DNA of 43,286 nucleotides from an uncultured Clostridia bacterium (GTDB lineage Bacteria; Bacillota; Clostridia; TANB77; CAG-508), in assembly GCA_944391975.1 (NCBI GenBank), contig CALXVK010000005.1, positions 1-43,286 of the forward strand, written 5' to 3'. The notes under the pieces are model-generated. The model saw nothing but the letters and a program-made list of their open reading frames with translations, was not told the DNA's origin and searched no databases. Position 1 is the stretch's first letter; the number at the start of each line of letters is the position of its first letter. Shown here piece after piece: positions 1-10,436 of the stretch. The position numbers and the translations under genes are program-made.

Positions 1-1044
1 ATCTTGATTACCTAAACTTATTCGTAATTTCTTTTCTAATACAGCAGCTAATAATGTTAGTCTATTATAATCAATTCCTATTGCATTTCTCCTAGGCATT
101 CCAAAAAAACTTTGAGTTACCAATGCTTGAAGCTCAACTAAAAGAGGTCTTGTTCCTTCAACACTAACAGTAACAACTGTTCCCGAAGCATCAGAATTTT
201 CCTTGTCTGAAACTAAAATCGAAGAAGGATCTTTTATTTCCATTAATCCTTCATCAGCCATTTCAAACATTCCAATCTCATTTGTTGAACCAAATCTATT
301 TTTAACTCCTCTTAAAATTCTATATGAAAAATATCTCTCGCCTTCTAAATATAAAACAGTATCTACCATATGTTCAAGAACTCTTGGACCTGCTATATTT
401 CCTTCTTTTGTAACATGTCCAATAATTATAGTAGTAATTGCATTTTGCTTACACATTTTCATGATTCTACTTGTTATTTCTCTAACTTGTGAAACACTTC
501 CTGAACTAGATGTTATTTCATCTGAATACATCGTTTGTATTGAATCTATTATTACAAATTCTGGTTCTAGCTTTTCAATCTGATTTTCAACTAATTCTAT
601 ATCTGTTTCAGATAAAAACATTAAATTATCTTTATTTACACCTAATCTATCTGCTCTTATTTTTATCTGTTCTGCTGATTCTTCACCAGAAACATAAAGA
701 ATTTTTCCATCAACTTTTATATTGTCACAAATCTGTAAAATAAGTGTAGATTTGCCTATTCCTGGTTCTCCTCCTAAAAGAGTAAGAGAACCTGTCACAA
801 ATCCTCCACCTAAAACTCTATCTAATTCTTCTATTCCTGTTTTTATTCTTGAACTTTCTTTTTTCTCAACTTTATTTAGCTGAATTACTTGAGAACCTTC
901 TTTTTTCTTATCTTTTGTTCCTGATTTTGTAACATCTTTCTCCTCATAAAAAGTATTCCACTCATTACAAGCCGGACATTTTCCCATCCATTTTGGAGAT
1001 TCATATCCACAACTGCTACAAACAAAGATTGTTTTTGATTTCAA
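1..1044 (-). CDS. radA: DNA repair protein RadA, 3' end cut by the window
   Basis: RecA-like ATPase that helps process recombination intermediates by driving branch migration. The 348 codons present start with a four-cysteine zinc finger (CSSC and CPAC, residues 9-27). A Walker A motif GGEPGIGKST follows near residue 93, and the RadA-specific KNRFG motif lies near residue 250. The start is a TTG at 1044, overlapping the TGA of the preceding hydrolase gene (1041-1043), with AAAGGAG about 8 bases upstream. This coupling suggests translation with the upstream gene as the last visible member of the ftsK-to-radA run. Family members are about 450 residues, so the C-terminal Lon-protease-like domain lies mostly outside the window. 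Identification is secure. Confidence 0.96.
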   Translation of the reverse strand, partial: MKSKTIFVCSSCGYESPKWMGKCPACNEWNTFYEEKDVTKSGTKDKKKEGSQVIQLNKVEKKESSRIKTGIEELDRVLGGGFVTGSLTLLGGEPGIGKSTLILQICDNIKVDGKILYVSGEESAEQIKIRADRLGVNKDNLMFLSETDIELVENQIEKLEPEFVIIDSIQTMYSDEITSSSGSVSQVREITSRIMKMCKQNAITTIIIGHVTKEGNIAGPRVLEHMVDTVLYLEGERYFSYRILRGVKNRFGSTNEIGMFEMADEGLMEIKDPSSILVSDKENSDASGTVVTVSVEGTRPLLVELQALVTQSFFGMPRRNAIGIDYNRLTLLAAVLEKKLRISLGNQD

Positions 1045-2939
1045 AAGATCTCTCCTTTCAGTTTTTCTAGAACAATTAAAAACATTGCATGACTCCAAGC
1101 TAAACCTATAATCCAATTTGCTTCCATCTTAACATTATCAACTTGTTCTCCTAAGAAGCCATGCGTTGTTGCTGTTTTTACTACAAAATTAAAGTTTTCT
1201 ACTGCCTGAGCTTTATCACCTGCTTCTATATGGTATAAAGCCATCCAAAGATTGGCTATAGGCCATGGATTATATCCACCCATATATGTATCTTCTTCAA
1301 ATCTTACATATCCCCCTGTATATGTTCTTAAAGTCATATTAATTTTTTCAATTGTATTTAAAACAATTCTCTCTTTAGGTTTTAACATTTCACATGGAGT
1401 TACAGCTCCTAAAATACTTATATCAATTTTTCTATCATCAGTATTTCTAACAAACGTTTTTTTATCATCATCATAAAATTTTCTTAAAGAATAATCTTTT
1501 ACTTTAACAATTAATTCCTCTAAGATTTTATCTCTTTTATTTATACTTTCAACTTTTAATCTATTGTTTTCTTCAAATAAAGGTTTTACAATCTTATCTA
1601 TTTTAAGCATTCTATCAAATGCAGAAAAAATAACGGCCATTGAATAAAAAGAAGTTCCTTCATACATTTCCCATAAATCATAACTTTTCTGCATTTTATT
1701 TTTTCCTTCTATAATGTCATTTACATATTTTTGTAAAAAATCAGTTGCTTTTTCACACATTTTTAAACAATTTTTTAAAAATGACTTATCTTTTATTCTT
1801 AAGTAATGATCATAAATTCCAATAATAACACTTGCTGTTTCATCAATTTGATATCCCCATGCAGGAGCTAATCTTCCATCAGTATAAAACCTTTGCTCCC
1901 ACATTCCGTTTCTACTTTGAGTTTTTTTACAAAATATTTCATAAAATTTTGTTGTTTCATCATACATTCCAACTATATCTAAGCCTTTAGTTATAAAAAC
2001 AGCATCTCGAGTCCAACAATATGAATACCTTCCACTTTTTTGTTTATATTCATCTATTTCCATACCAGCAGAGATTCCACCTGTTTCTTTATTTTGAAGA
2101 AGTGGAAAAAGTAATATACTTCTTTTATAAATATTTTTTATTTTATCACTTATTTTTGATTTTTCAATTCCTAATTTATCATGTTCTTTTACAAACTTTT
2201 TCCAATATTTTTCTGTATATTCAAATAAATCTTTTTCATCAATTTTTCTTATTCTTTCAATTTCTCTATCTAAATCATTTAAAACATTTTTTTCTTTATT
2301 ATCATTTATCAAAATATATAAACATTTTGATACTGTTTCACCAGGTTTAATTTCTCCTAAATTATAACTTACACTAGAATCTGAAGAAAGTCCTATATAG
2401 TCTTTTCCCCCTATAACTCCTGACATAAAATTATTAGAAGAACCATTTATTTGATAAGCAGAAAATTTTTCTTTTGAAAATAAGCACACAGAATAATCAT
2501 GATTATATTGTATTAATGTATCATTTTTTATATATCCACATGTATCATTATTAATATTTGTTAAAATTTTTGAATATACTAATAAATCTATATTTAAAGG
2601 TTTATCACTTTCATTTTTAAAAAGAAATTTTCTTACTAAAATATTTTCTTTAATTGGAACATAATCTGTTTGTAAAACTCTTAAATCAAAATATGTATTT
2701 AATATTTCTGTTTGTAGAATATTAGTATTTTCTATATAACTTTGCATATAAATATTATTAACATCAGCATGTAAATAAACTAGTGCAGAATCATTTACTT
2801 TAACTCCAACATGCATTTGCTCAACAAATTGTTTATAATCAATTTGTGGATAAAAAAGCCTTAAAAGTTCTCCTTTCTTAGAAAAGCTAGCAGTAACAGT
2901 CTGATTTCCAACTATAGCATCATTAATAAATTTATCCAT
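1041..2939 (-). CDS. Glycoside hydrolase family 15-like (glucoamylase/trehalase-type) protein
   Basis: Predicted cytoplasmic alpha-glucan or oligosaccharide hydrolase of 632 residues; no signal peptide is visible. The N-terminal 270 residues look like the beta-sandwich domain that precedes the (alpha/alpha)6 barrel in bacterial GH15 proteins. The barrel carries the GH15 signature YCWTRDA (about residue 310), an acidic QIDETA motif (about 365, position of the general acid) and GEQVD near 597 (position of the general base). It sits 26 bases after the beta-CASP nuclease gene and overlaps radA, so it is an operon member although its substrate has no obvious link to its neighbours. Family assignment is good; substrate (glucan, trehalose, isomalto-sugar) cannot be read from sequence. 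Confidence 0.82.
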   Translation of the reverse strand: MDKFINDAIVGNQTVTASFSKKGELLRLFYPQIDYKQFVEQMHVGVKVNDSALVYLHADVNNIYMQSYIENTNILQTEILNTYFDLRVLQTDYVPIKENILVRKFLFKNESDKPLNIDLLVYSKILTNINNDTCGYIKNDTLIQYNHDYSVCLFSKEKFSAYQINGSSNNFMSGVIGGKDYIGLSSDSSVSYNLGEIKPGETVSKCLYILINDNKEKNVLNDLDREIERIRKIDEKDLFEYTEKYWKKFVKEHDKLGIEKSKISDKIKNIYKRSILLFPLLQNKETGGISAGMEIDEYKQKSGRYSYCWTRDAVFITKGLDIVGMYDETTKFYEIFCKKTQSRNGMWEQRFYTDGRLAPAWGYQIDETASVIIGIYDHYLRIKDKSFLKNCLKMCEKATDFLQKYVNDIIEGKNKMQKSYDLWEMYEGTSFYSMAVIFSAFDRMLKIDKIVKPLFEENNRLKVESINKRDKILEELIVKVKDYSLRKFYDDDKKTFVRNTDDRKIDISILGAVTPCEMLKPKERIVLNTIEKINMTLRTYTGGYVRFEEDTYMGGYNPWPIANLWMALYHIEAGDKAQAVENFNFVVKTATTHGFLGEQVDNVKMEANWIIGLAWSHAMFLIVLEKLKGEIF

Positions 2940-2965
2940 ATTTTTATAATCCTTTCAATTATAGT

Positions 2966-4621
2966 TTATTTTAATAAGTTATCAATATGACTCTGCAACT
3001 CTTTTACACGCTTACTTAAAGTTTCAATTTCTTCATCATTTGTAACTAATTTATTTTCTTTAACTGCACTTTCCATATCAAGCATTTTTTCCATTAAATT
3101 ATCAATATTATCTAAAACTTCATAACGTTTTATCATTTTCTCATAATGAGCCTGATCTTCTTCGCTAAGTTCAAGTTTTGGAGTATCTGTTCCATCTAAA
3201 TTATATGTTTCACCCAAAGATGGCATTGTTACTTTAATTTCAGCTGTTTCTTCAATCTTCTGTTTCAATTCTTTTTCAGAATCTTCTTCACCATGAACCA
3301 AAAATATATGTTTTGGTGGATTCCTAAATGAATATACAAAATTTAAAAGCCATTCTTGATCAGCATGTCCTGAGTAACCTTCAATATATTCTATTCTTGC
3401 ATTAACTGCAATTTCTTCTCCAAATATTTTTACTTTTTTAGCACCATCTATTATACTTCTTCCTAAAGTTCCAGGTGCCTGATATCCAACAAAAAGAATT
3501 GTACTTGTAGGTTTCCATAAATTATGTTTTAAATGATGTTTAATTCTACCTACATCACACATACCACTTGCTGATAAAATAATACAAGGTTTATCCATAT
3601 TATTTAATTCTTTAGATTCATCAGCCGTTACAGTAAAATGTAATCCTGGAAATTCAAGCGGATTATCTCCTCTTTTTATTTTTTCTTGAATATCATCTTC
3701 AAATAATTCTGTATTTTTCTTAAAAATTTCTGTTGCAGAAATCGCTAAAGGACTATCAACATAAACATCTGCTTTCATTAAAATTTTATATTTTCTAGCA
3801 AATTCTTTATCTTCTACACTTTTTTCTTCTTTTAATTTATCTATTTCATATAAGATTTCTTGTGTTCTACCAACTGCAAATGAAGGAATTACAACTGTTC
3901 CTCCATTGTCTAAAGTCTCAGATACAACATTTAAAAAAGTTTCTGCTTTTTCTTCATTTCTTACATGAAGCCTATTTCCATATGTAGATTCCATAACAAC
4001 ATAATCAGCGCTTCCTATCATTGTAGGAGAATCTAATAAAGGTAAATCATTATTTCCTATATCTCCTGAAAAAACAATTTTTGTTGTTTTTCCATCTTCA
4101 GTTGCCCAAATTTCTATAATGGCAGAACCTAGCATATGACCTGCATCATTAAATCTAACACTAATATTATCATCTATATCTACTATTTCATCATAACCAA
4201 CTGGTTTAAAAATTTCTAAACATTTTTCTGCATCTTCTGCTGTGTACATAGGTAAAACAGGTTCTTTACCTTCTCTTAATCTTTTTCTATTTTTCCATTC
4301 AGTTTCAGTTTCTTGAATATGACCACTATCTGGTAACATTATTGAACATAAATCACAAGTTGCTTTTGTTGCATAAACAGGATTTCTATATCCTTCATTA
4401 TACAATTTAGGAATTCTTCCAGAATGATCAATATGCGCATGTGTAAGTAAAACAAAATCTATTTCATCTGGATTAAATAAAAATGGTGCTTCATTATTTA
4501 ATTCCTCTGTTATTTTTCCCTGATACATTCCAAGGTCAACTAAAAATTTTTTTCCTGCTGCTTCTATTAAATGATTTGATCCTGTTACAGTCTTTGCTGC
4601 TCCTAGAAAAGTAACTTTCAT
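2966..4621 (-). CDS. MBL-fold beta-CASP ribonuclease (CPSF73/TTHA0252-like)
   Basis: Metallo-beta-lactamase-fold RNA-processing nuclease, 551 residues. Visible motifs are the zinc-binding HAHIDH (about residue 60), FSGDIG (motif 4), the beta-CASP segment with SASGMCD (about 354) and the C-terminal VHGEE (about 443). The ATG at 4621 is chosen because AAGGAA lies about 10 bases upstream and the protein then starts at the family's usual MKVTFLGAA. A longer reading to 4687 would overlap the preceding gene and adds an AT-rich unconserved tail. The C-terminal 70 residues are charged and probably helical. This is the stand-alone bacterial/archaeal type rather than RNase J, whose C-terminal domain is absent. 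It probably acts on RNA in the cytoplasm; the target is unknown. Confidence 0.9.
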   Translation of the reverse strand: MKVTFLGAAKTVTGSNHLIEAAGKKFLVDLGMYQGKITEELNNEAPFLFNPDEIDFVLLTHAHIDHSGRIPKLYNEGYRNPVYATKATCDLCSIMLPDSGHIQETETEWKNRKRLREGKEPVLPMYTAEDAEKCLEIFKPVGYDEIVDIDDNISVRFNDAGHMLGSAIIEIWATEDGKTTKIVFSGDIGNNDLPLLDSPTMIGSADYVVMESTYGNRLHVRNEEKAETFLNVVSETLDNGGTVVIPSFAVGRTQEILYEIDKLKEEKSVEDKEFARKYKILMKADVYVDSPLAISATEIFKKNTELFEDDIQEKIKRGDNPLEFPGLHFTVTADESKELNNMDKPCIILSASGMCDVGRIKHHLKHNLWKPTSTILFVGYQAPGTLGRSIIDGAKKVKIFGEEIAVNARIEYIEGYSGHADQEWLLNFVYSFRNPPKHIFLVHGEEDSEKELKQKIEETAEIKVTMPSLGETYNLDGTDTPKLELSEEDQAHYEKMIKRYEVLDNIDNLMEKMLDMESAVKENKLVTNDEEIETLSKRVKELQSHIDNLLK

Positions 4622-4679
4622 ACAAATTATTCCTTTCTTAATATAATCTTTATCATACGTAAAAATAGTATAATTAAAT

Positions 4680-6188
4680 TTAAACAAATAATTTAAACAT
4701 CTTATTTTGTTTTATTAAAATATCTTTTTTTGAATTTTCATATTCTACTTCAAATTCTTTCTCATAAACCTCTTCTTCATATACTTTTACTAACAAATTT
4801 TTATCTTTTACTATAACTTCAAATTTTATTTCTTGTAAATCAATAATTTTCGTATCTAAAATAGTTTTTATAATTTCACAATTAATATCTAAATTTGAAA
4901 CAATTTTCCTAATAACTGGTTTTTCTCTATTACATCCTTTAAGTATTAATTTTTTTAGTAATCTATCAATATTTATACTTTTTATATCTGAAATTTTTGT
5001 ATTTTCATTAATATATAAATTTTTATAATATCTTAATTTATAAATATAATCTATAATTTCTTCAGAATCTTCTATAAAATCTATTACTCTTTCTAATGCT
5101 TTTACAAATTCAATTTGGAGATTTTCATTTATTTCATCTGGATTTTGATATTCTGAAAATTTAATAGAATCCTCTAGTTCTTTTTTATAATTTATGAAGT
5201 TTACAGGTTTCATCAAATTTCCTAAAAAATTTATTTGTTTTAAATACTCTTCTCTTTTTAATTCAAGCGTTTTTCTATATGAATTTACTGTTTTAAACTT
5301 TTTTCTCTCATCAAGTTTTAAATTAACTGAAATATATTTTTTCATTAATTTTTCTTTATCATTTAATAAAATATCAATTTTTTCTAGTTGTTTTAAATAT
5401 GTTAATTTTTTAGCTGTAATTTCATTAAAAAATTCGGATTTATTTGAAATTTTATCATATTCAATTTTTTTTCTTTCTATAATCTTATCTATTCTCTTTT
5501 TTTCTTTTTCATTTGAATTATTATATAGATATTTACAAAGTATATCAAAATATTTCGTTCCTAAAAATTCTTTTTTTACTTCTTGCATTGGATTTTTTTG
5601 AATACTAGAACATTCCATCCAATCATCCATAAAATTTATTCCAAACATTATTACCAAGTTCTGATAAATTAAATTATCCATTAAATTATTTTTTAATTTT
5701 ACATTTATATCCCAAGACCATCCATTAAAATCAGATAATACTTCTACATTATTTTGATTATATCCATTTACTAACATATTTTGAAACGAATTTTTTAAAA
5801 TAAAGTTTTCCGGAATATAAAAATACTTTGGTAATACATCAGAAATAGCATATAATAATGCTATTTCTGTTGGATATGACAATATACTTCTTTCCCTTTC
5901 ATTTGTTAATGCTAAAACATTATTATCTTTTAAAATTTTAGCATCTTTTGAATCAGGTTCGACTAATTTTATATTATCACAATATTTTTTTATAGTATCA
6001 ATTATCTTCTCTAAAAATTCTTCTTTCGTTTTATTTATATTTTTAACTTTTTGATAATCAGTATAAAAATTTTCAATTTTATATACCATGCTTAAAAGTA
6101 AACTTTTAGAATTTGAAGAAAAATACTTTGAATCTAAAATTTTTTCTAATATTAAATTATAATCATTGTCTTTTGAAAATAATTTCAT
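4680..6188 (-). CDS. Conserved-looking hypothetical protein with central coiled coil
   Basis: I do not recognise this 502-residue protein. It is soluble and very lysine/asparagine-rich. A helical N-terminal part (1-130) is followed by a segment with tryptophans and aromatic residues (about 150-200). A long charged coiled-coil region spans roughly 225-350, and the C-terminus is rich in beta strands and acidic residues. No signal peptide, membrane segment, nucleotide-binding loop or metal motif is visible. It lies 18 bases downstream of ftsK and about 60 bases upstream of the nuclease start, so it is co-transcribed with chromosome-segregation and RNA-processing genes. That placement hints at a housekeeping or structural role but proves nothing. 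Confidence 0.75.
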   Translation of the reverse strand: MKLFSKDNDYNLILEKILDSKYFSSNSKSLLLSMVYKIENFYTDYQKVKNINKTKEEFLEKIIDTIKKYCDNIKLVEPDSKDAKILKDNNVLALTNERERSILSYPTEIALLYAISDVLPKYFYIPENFILKNSFQNMLVNGYNQNNVEVLSDFNGWSWDINVKLKNNLMDNLIYQNLVIMFGINFMDDWMECSSIQKNPMQEVKKEFLGTKYFDILCKYLYNNSNEKEKKRIDKIIERKKIEYDKISNKSEFFNEITAKKLTYLKQLEKIDILLNDKEKLMKKYISVNLKLDERKKFKTVNSYRKTLELKREEYLKQINFLGNLMKPVNFINYKKELEDSIKFSEYQNPDEINENLQIEFVKALERVIDFIEDSEEIIDYIYKLRYYKNLYINENTKISDIKSINIDRLLKKLILKGCNREKPVIRKIVSNLDINCEIIKTILDTKIIDLQEIKFEVIVKDKNLLVKVYEEEVYEKEFEVEYENSKKDILIKQNKMFKLFV

Positions 6189-6206
6189 ATATAAAAAATT
6201 TCTCCT

Positions 6207-8654
6207 TTAATCCTCTTCTTCTTCTGAGTCAAATTCTTCTGACTCACCAACTGCTGGACTCATATTAAGCTCTTGCCATCTTTCTTTACTCATAAGAACC
6301 TTTCTTGGTTTACTTCCTTCATACCCAGAAATTATACCTCTTGCCTCCATTTGGTCAATAATTCTTCCTGCTCTTGCATATCCTACTTTAAACTTTCTTT
6401 GAATAAATGATGTTGAAGCTTGTCCAAGCTCTATAACACATTCGATTGCATCATTTAAGTATTCATCTGCATCATCTTCTGTGTCATTTTCTTCATCTCT
6501 TTCTTTATCAGATTTATTTGCATTTTCAATTTGTTCTATAATATCTTCATTATATTTAACATTTGCTTTTGATTTTATAAATCCAACTACATTTTCTACT
6601 TCTTGATCTGAAATAAAAGATCCTTGTACTCTAACTGGTTTTGATGAACCAATTGGATAAAATAACATATCACCTTTACCAAGTAATTTTTCTGCTCCAG
6701 CCATATCTAAAATTGTTCTTGAATCTATTTGTGAAGAAACTGCAAATGCTATTCTAGATGGAATATTTGCCTTAATTATACCTGTGATTACATCAACAGA
6801 AGGTCTTTGTGTAGCTATAACTAAATGCATTCCTGCAGCTCTTGCTTTTTGTGCTAATCTACAAATTGCATCTTCAACATCTTTTGGAGCAACCATCATC
6901 AAATCTGCCAACTCATCAATTATAATTACAATTTGTGGTAATCTTCCTAATGTTTCATTTCGCATTGCTTTATTATAACCTTTTAAATCTCTAACACCTT
7001 TTTCAGCAAATAAATGATATCTTTTTTCCATTTCTTGAACAGCCCATGCCAAAGCTCCAGCAGCTTTTTTTGGATCTGTAACAACTGGAATAAGTAAATG
7101 TGGAATTCCATTATAAACTGATAATTCAACTACTTTTGGGTCAACCATTAAAAGCTTTACTTCACTAGGTTTTGATTTATATAAAATACTTGTAATTAAA
7201 GTATTAATACATACAGATTTACCTGATCCAGTAGAACCAGCAATTAAAACATGGGGCATTTTAGCTATATCTGCTATAACAACCTCACCTGCTATATTTT
7301 TTCCTAATCCCATTGAAAGACTTGATTCAGCATCAATAAATTCGTCTGATTCAATAACATCTCTTAAAGGAACTGTTTCTTTCTCAATATTTGGAATCTC
7401 TATTCCAACTGCTTGTTTACCTGGAATTGGAGCTTCAATTCTTATACTTTCAGCAGCTAAGTTAAGAGCTATATCATCAGCAAGTTTTGCTATTTTACTT
7501 ACTCTAACCCCTTCTGCTGGTTTTAATTCATATCTTGTAATAGCAGGACCTACTGATACATTTTCAACTTTTGCTGATACTCCAAAACTATATAAAGTTT
7601 TTTGTAATTTTACAGCAGTATCTGTAACTGCTTTTTTTCCGCCTTTACTTGTTTTTCCTGTGCCTTGTTTTAAAAGTTCAATTGGTGGTATTTCATAATT
7701 TTCATCCTCTAAAGAAATAGTATTATGTTCTAATTGTAAAACTTCTTGAGTTTTACTTTCTTTTGTTATTTCTTGTTCTTTAAATAAATTATTCTCTATT
7801 TCATTAGGATTTGACAACTCTACTATTTCTGCAGTATTATCAGATTTTCTAAGTAATCCTTTAATACCACCTTTTTTCTTTGGCTTTTCTTCTGGTTCTG
7901 TATCTAAATTAATTCTTATTTGATCTTCAGGAATAATTTCTGGCTCAGTTTGTTGATTTCTATATTTTGCTTCTTCTCTTGTTTCTTCTTCAACAATTCT
8001 AGCTTTTCTCTTTTTAGCTCTTTCTTCTCTTTTAGCTTCTCTTTCTTGATTTACTTCTTCTCTAATCTCACGAGATTCATCTATTCTATCTCTTAAATTT
8101 TCTATCATTTCTGTAATATTAATTCCAAATGTAAATACTAATAATACCGCTGCACACCCAAAAGAAACAATAGCTGCTCCAAATTCTCCAAATAGAGTAA
8201 CTAATGGATAACTAATTACAGCACCTATAGTTCCTCCTCCTTTATTAGTTAGCCCAAGTGCATAAGAAGCATCTACAACAGTATCAAACCCTTTAGTTAT
8301 ATCAATATTATTGATAGAAATCTGATATATAGTAAAAACAGATGCAAGACATCCTAAAAAGATTAATCCTTGTAATAATTTTGTTTTAACATATTTTCCA
8401 TCTTCTCTATATACAGCAAATGCTACACCTATAATTCCAAATGGAATTACATATTTTATTCCACCTAAGATTCCACCTAAAGCTGGACTTAAAATTTCAC
8501 CTGCAGTACCCGCTTGTGAATATATAATTAAAAAAGATAATATTCCTAAAACAACCAAAACTACTACTGCTATAAAATCAAAATCAAAAGATTTAACATT
8601 CTTATTTTTTCTTTTAGTTTGTTTTCCTGTGCTTCTTTTTTTCTTTCTTCCCAA
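6207..8654 (-). CDS. ftsK: DNA translocase FtsK/SpoIIIE
   Basis: Membrane-anchored ATP-driven DNA pump that clears chromosomes from the division septum or moves DNA into the forespore. The N-terminus has four membrane segments (about residues 25-190). A long acidic/basic linker rich in Glu, Lys and Arg spans 195-350. The motor domain contains Walker A GSTGSGKS (about 475), Walker [11 protein letters not shown] (about 575) and [12 protein letters not shown]. The winged-helix gamma domain lies near 740-790, with [17 protein letters not shown] at 8663 is in frame but has no ribosome site. The TTG at 8654 has AGAGGTG six bases upstream and gives the usual basic start, so 815 residues are called. 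Whether it acts as vegetative FtsK or sporulation SpoIIIE cannot be told. Confidence 0.95.
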   Translation of the reverse strand: MGRKKKRSTGKQTKRKNKNVKSFDFDFIAVVVLVVLGILSFLIIYSQAGTAGEILSPALGGILGGIKYVIPFGIIGVAFAVYREDGKYVKTKLLQGLIFLGCLASVFTIYQISINNIDITKGFDTVVDASYALGLTNKGGGTIGAVISYPLVTLFGEFGAAIVSFGCAAVLLVFTFGINITEMIENLRDRIDESREIREEVNQEREAKREERAKKRKARIVEEETREEAKYRNQQTEPEIIPEDQIRINLDTEPEEKPKKKGGIKGLLRKSDNTAEIVELSNPNEIENNLFKEQEITKESKTQEVLQLEHNTISLEDENYEIPPIELLKQGTGKTSKGGKKAVTDTAVKLQKTLYSFGVSAKVENVSVGPAITRYELKPAEGVRVSKIAKLADDIALNLAAESIRIEAPIPGKQAVGIEIPNIEKETVPLRDVIESDEFIDAESSLSMGLGKNIAGEVVIADIAKMPHVLIAGSTGSGKSVCINTLITSILYKSKPSEVKLLMVDPKVVELSVYNGIPHLLIPVVTDPKKAAGALAWAVQEMEKRYHLFAEKGVRDLKGYNKAMRNETLGRLPQIVIIIDELADLMMVAPKDVEDAICRLAQKARAAGMHLVIATQRPSVDVITGIIKANIPSRIAFAVSSQIDSRTILDMAGAEKLLGKGDMLFYPIGSSKPVRVQGSFISDQEVENVVGFIKSKANVKYNEDIIEQIENANKSDKERDEENDTEDDADEYLNDAIECVIELGQASTSFIQRKFKVGYARAGRIIDQMEARGIISGYEGSKPRKVLMSKERWQELNMSPAVGESEEFDSEEEED

Positions 8655-8695
8655 TTCATACACCTCTTAAACATATTGTTTATTAAATATTTAAA

Positions 8696-8739
8696 GATTA
8701 GAAATTAGAAAATTAAAATTATTTTTCTAACCTCTAATC
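8696..8739 (-). terminator. AT-rich hairpin between the coiled-coil gene and ftsK
   Basis: The arms 8696-8712 and 8723-8739 pair over 15 positions with one 2-base internal mismatch (8703-8704 against 8731-8732) around a 10-base loop. On the minus strand it follows the stop of the upstream gene and is followed by TTTAAATATTT, a weak T-rich tail. It could be a leaky terminator or an mRNA-stabilising hairpin. ftsK has no clear promoter between it and the hairpin, so some readthrough seems necessary. Confidence 0.4.
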
Positions 8740-8760
8740 TCTTCACCATTAAATATTTGC

Positions 8761-9240
8761 TTACTTCAATTGTTTTCTTTGTTCTTGAACTGTTTCAATC
8801 TTTCCTTGTAAACTTTCCTCTACATTATTAATTGTTTCACAAAGCTTAAGCATTGTATCTTCAACATCTTTCAAAACTCCATCTGCATAGCTATTGGCAT
8901 TATTTGAAAACTCTCTGTAAATATCATTAGCTGTTGCAATAATTTCTGTTTTCTTTTCATAAGCTTTTTTAGTAATTTCATGTTCATCAATCATAGAAAT
9001 TATTCTGTTTTCAGCTTCTTTTACAATATCTTCTGCATCTTTTTGTGCTTCAGCTATTATTCTTTCTCTCTCTTCTTTTATCCATTTAGCTTGTTTAAGC
9101 TCATCTGGAAGCTTAAGTCTTACTTCTTTTATAATATCTAAAAGTTCATTTTTATTTACAATACTTTTGCTTGTAAAAGGTACTGTTTTACTTTTTTCTA
9201 ATATATCTTCTAAAGTTTCTAATAAAGCAAAGATTTCCAT
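8761..9240 (-). CDS. Coiled-coil protein resembling ATP synthase b/E-type stalk subunits
   Basis: A 159-residue soluble, almost wholly helical protein. Its central part (about residues 50-110) is a strongly charged Ala/Glu/Lys heptad-like segment with repeated AEAQKDAEDIVKEAE-type sequence, as in stalk subunits of rotary ATPases and in DivIVA-like proteins. There is no membrane segment or catalytic motif, so a real ATPase role is unlikely. It begins 3 bases after the rsmD stop and is certainly co-transcribed with it. Small coiled-coil proteins of this kind occur beside rsmD in clostridial genomes, usually labelled ATPase or hypothetical. Function unknown. Confidence 0.7.
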   Translation of the reverse strand: MEIFALLETLEDILEKSKTVPFTSKSIVNKNELLDIIKEVRLKLPDELKQAKWIKEERERIIAEAQKDAEDIVKEAENRIISMIDEHEITKKAYEKKTEIIATANDIYREFSNNANSYADGVLKDVEDTMLKLCETINNVEESLQGKIETVQEQRKQLK

Positions 9241-9242
9241 AG

Positions 9243-9806
9243 CTACCCCTTTCGCTTCGCAAATATAAGAGTTACTCTCCCATATTTTTTTATATCTACA
9301 ATATCTAAAGGAAAATCTTTTAAATTTTCCAAAATTTCTTTTTCAATATCTGTTTCAATTATAATTTTTCCATCTTCATTTAACAAATTATATTTTAATA
9401 TTAATTCTATAGTTTTTATATTATAATCTGTTTTATACGGTGGGTCAAGAAAAATAATGTCAAATTTAATTTTATTTTTATTAAAATACTCTAACGCATA
9501 AAAACAATCTCTTTTTATTAAAACAGCTTTTTCCTGTAGTTTAGTTTTTTCAATATTTTTTTTAATAATTTCCTGAGCTTTATAAGAATTATCACATAAA
9601 TAAGCTTTTTTAGCACCTCTACTTAATGACTCCAATCCTAAAGCTCCACTTCCAGAAAACAAATCTAACACAACTGAATCAATTAAATCAAAATTTATTT
9701 TACTAAATAGAGCTTCTTTTACTCTATCTAAAGTTGGTCTAGTTGTTTCATAGCCATCTAAAGTATATAATTTGGTACCTCTTTTTTGTCCACCTATAAT
9801 TCTCAT
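9243..9806 (-). CDS. rsmD: 16S rRNA (guanine966-N2)-methyltransferase RsmD
   Basis: Methylates G966 of 16S rRNA using S-adenosylmethionine. At 187 residues it has the normal family length. It starts MRIIGGQKRG, has the early TRPTLDRVKEALF motif (about 22-34), the SAM-binding VLDLFSGSGALGLE (about 46-59) and the N-methyltransferase motif FLDPPYK (about 120). It begins a transcription unit: the divIVA terminator lies upstream and a good promoter (9832-9859) precedes the ATG, with GAGGTGG as ribosome site. The partner coiled-coil gene follows directly. Confidence 0.95.
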   Translation of the reverse strand: MRIIGGQKRGTKLYTLDGYETTRPTLDRVKEALFSKINFDLIDSVVLDLFSGSGALGLESLSRGAKKAYLCDNSYKAQEIIKKNIEKTKLQEKAVLIKRDCFYALEYFNKNKIKFDIIFLDPPYKTDYNIKTIELILKYNLLNEDGKIIIETDIEKEILENLKDFPLDIVDIKKYGRVTLIFAKRKG

Positions 9807-9831
9807 TTTTCCACCTCTATACCATATACTT

Positions 9832-9859
9832 ATTTTATTCTAAATACACAATAAGTCAA
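9832..9859 (-). promoter_or_regulatory. Sigma-A-type promoter for rsmD
   Basis: On the minus strand TTGACT (9854-9859) and TAAAAT (9832-9837) are separated by 16 bases. They lie about 25 bases upstream of the rsmD start and downstream of the divIVA terminator. Confidence 0.65.
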
Positions 9860-9928
9860 TAAGATTTACGAAAATGTAATACCGATTTAATTCTATTGTA
9901 ACAAAAAACATGAAAAAGCAATATTTGC

Positions 9929-9960
9929 AAAAAAAGAATTGCCATCAAAGCAATTCTTTT
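9929..9960 (-). terminator. Intrinsic terminator after divIVA
   Basis: Perfect 11-bp arms (9932-9942 and 9950-9960) around a 7-base loop. They are followed on the minus strand by a run of T, 13 bases after the divIVA stop codon. Confidence 0.85.
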
Positions 9961-9973
9961 GTAAATATAAATT

Positions 9974-10417
9974 TTATTCCTCATCATCTTTTAACATATC
10001 TAATTGTGAAAGTAACAATCTTTCCATTTTTGATTTGAATAATTCATATTCTTTTTTCTTTTCTTCAAGCTTTGCTCTTAATTCAAATTCTTGTCTATCT
10101 AAATCTTCTACTGATTTTTTTGCTTTAGAATTTGCTTCAGCAATAATCTGATCCGCTTGCTGTTGAGCCATTTTCTTTATGTCTTCAGCTGTTGTTTGAG
10201 CCATTACTAATGTATTTTGTAATGTATGTTCAACACTTCTATAGTGTTCTAAATCTTTTTTTGAACCCTCAACTTGCTCTTTTAGTTCTGCATTTTCTTT
10301 ATATAGTCTTTCATATTGAACAGTTAATTCATCTAAAAAATCATCAACTTCATCAACATTATAACCCTTAATAGATCTGCCGAACCTTTTGTTCTCAATA
10401 TCCAACGGTGTTAACAT
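9974..10417 (-). CDS. divIVA: DivIVA-domain cell division protein
   Basis: Curvature-sensing coiled-coil scaffold that locates to cell poles and septa. The 147 residues start MLTPLDIENKRFGRSIKGYN, the diagnostic DivIVA N-terminal lipid-binding region, with the YNVDEVDDFLDEL motif just after it. The rest (about 30-140) is continuous coiled coil. It is shorter than some family members but within range. It follows sepF by 19 bases and ends at a strong terminator, so sepF-divIVA is a two-gene division operon as in other Firmicutes. Confidence 0.93.
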   Translation of the reverse strand: MLTPLDIENKRFGRSIKGYNVDEVDDFLDELTVQYERLYKENAELKEQVEGSKKDLEHYRSVEHTLQNTLVMAQTTAEDIKKMAQQQADQIIAEANSKAKKSVEDLDRQEFELRAKLEEKKKEYELFKSKMERLLLSQLDMLKDDEE

Positions 10418-10436
10418 ATTTTAAACCTCCTAAAGT

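Noticed and set aside
203-743. Open frames on the plus strand opposite radA
   Set aside because: They are mirror frames of the well-supported radA gene, with no ribosome site or family motif. The same applies to the other plus-strand frames in the window.
7250-7262. CCC-C as a general frameshift signal
   Set aside because: ftsK contains an in-frame ATG CCC CAT GTT that must be read normally, so CCCC alone does not cause shifting.
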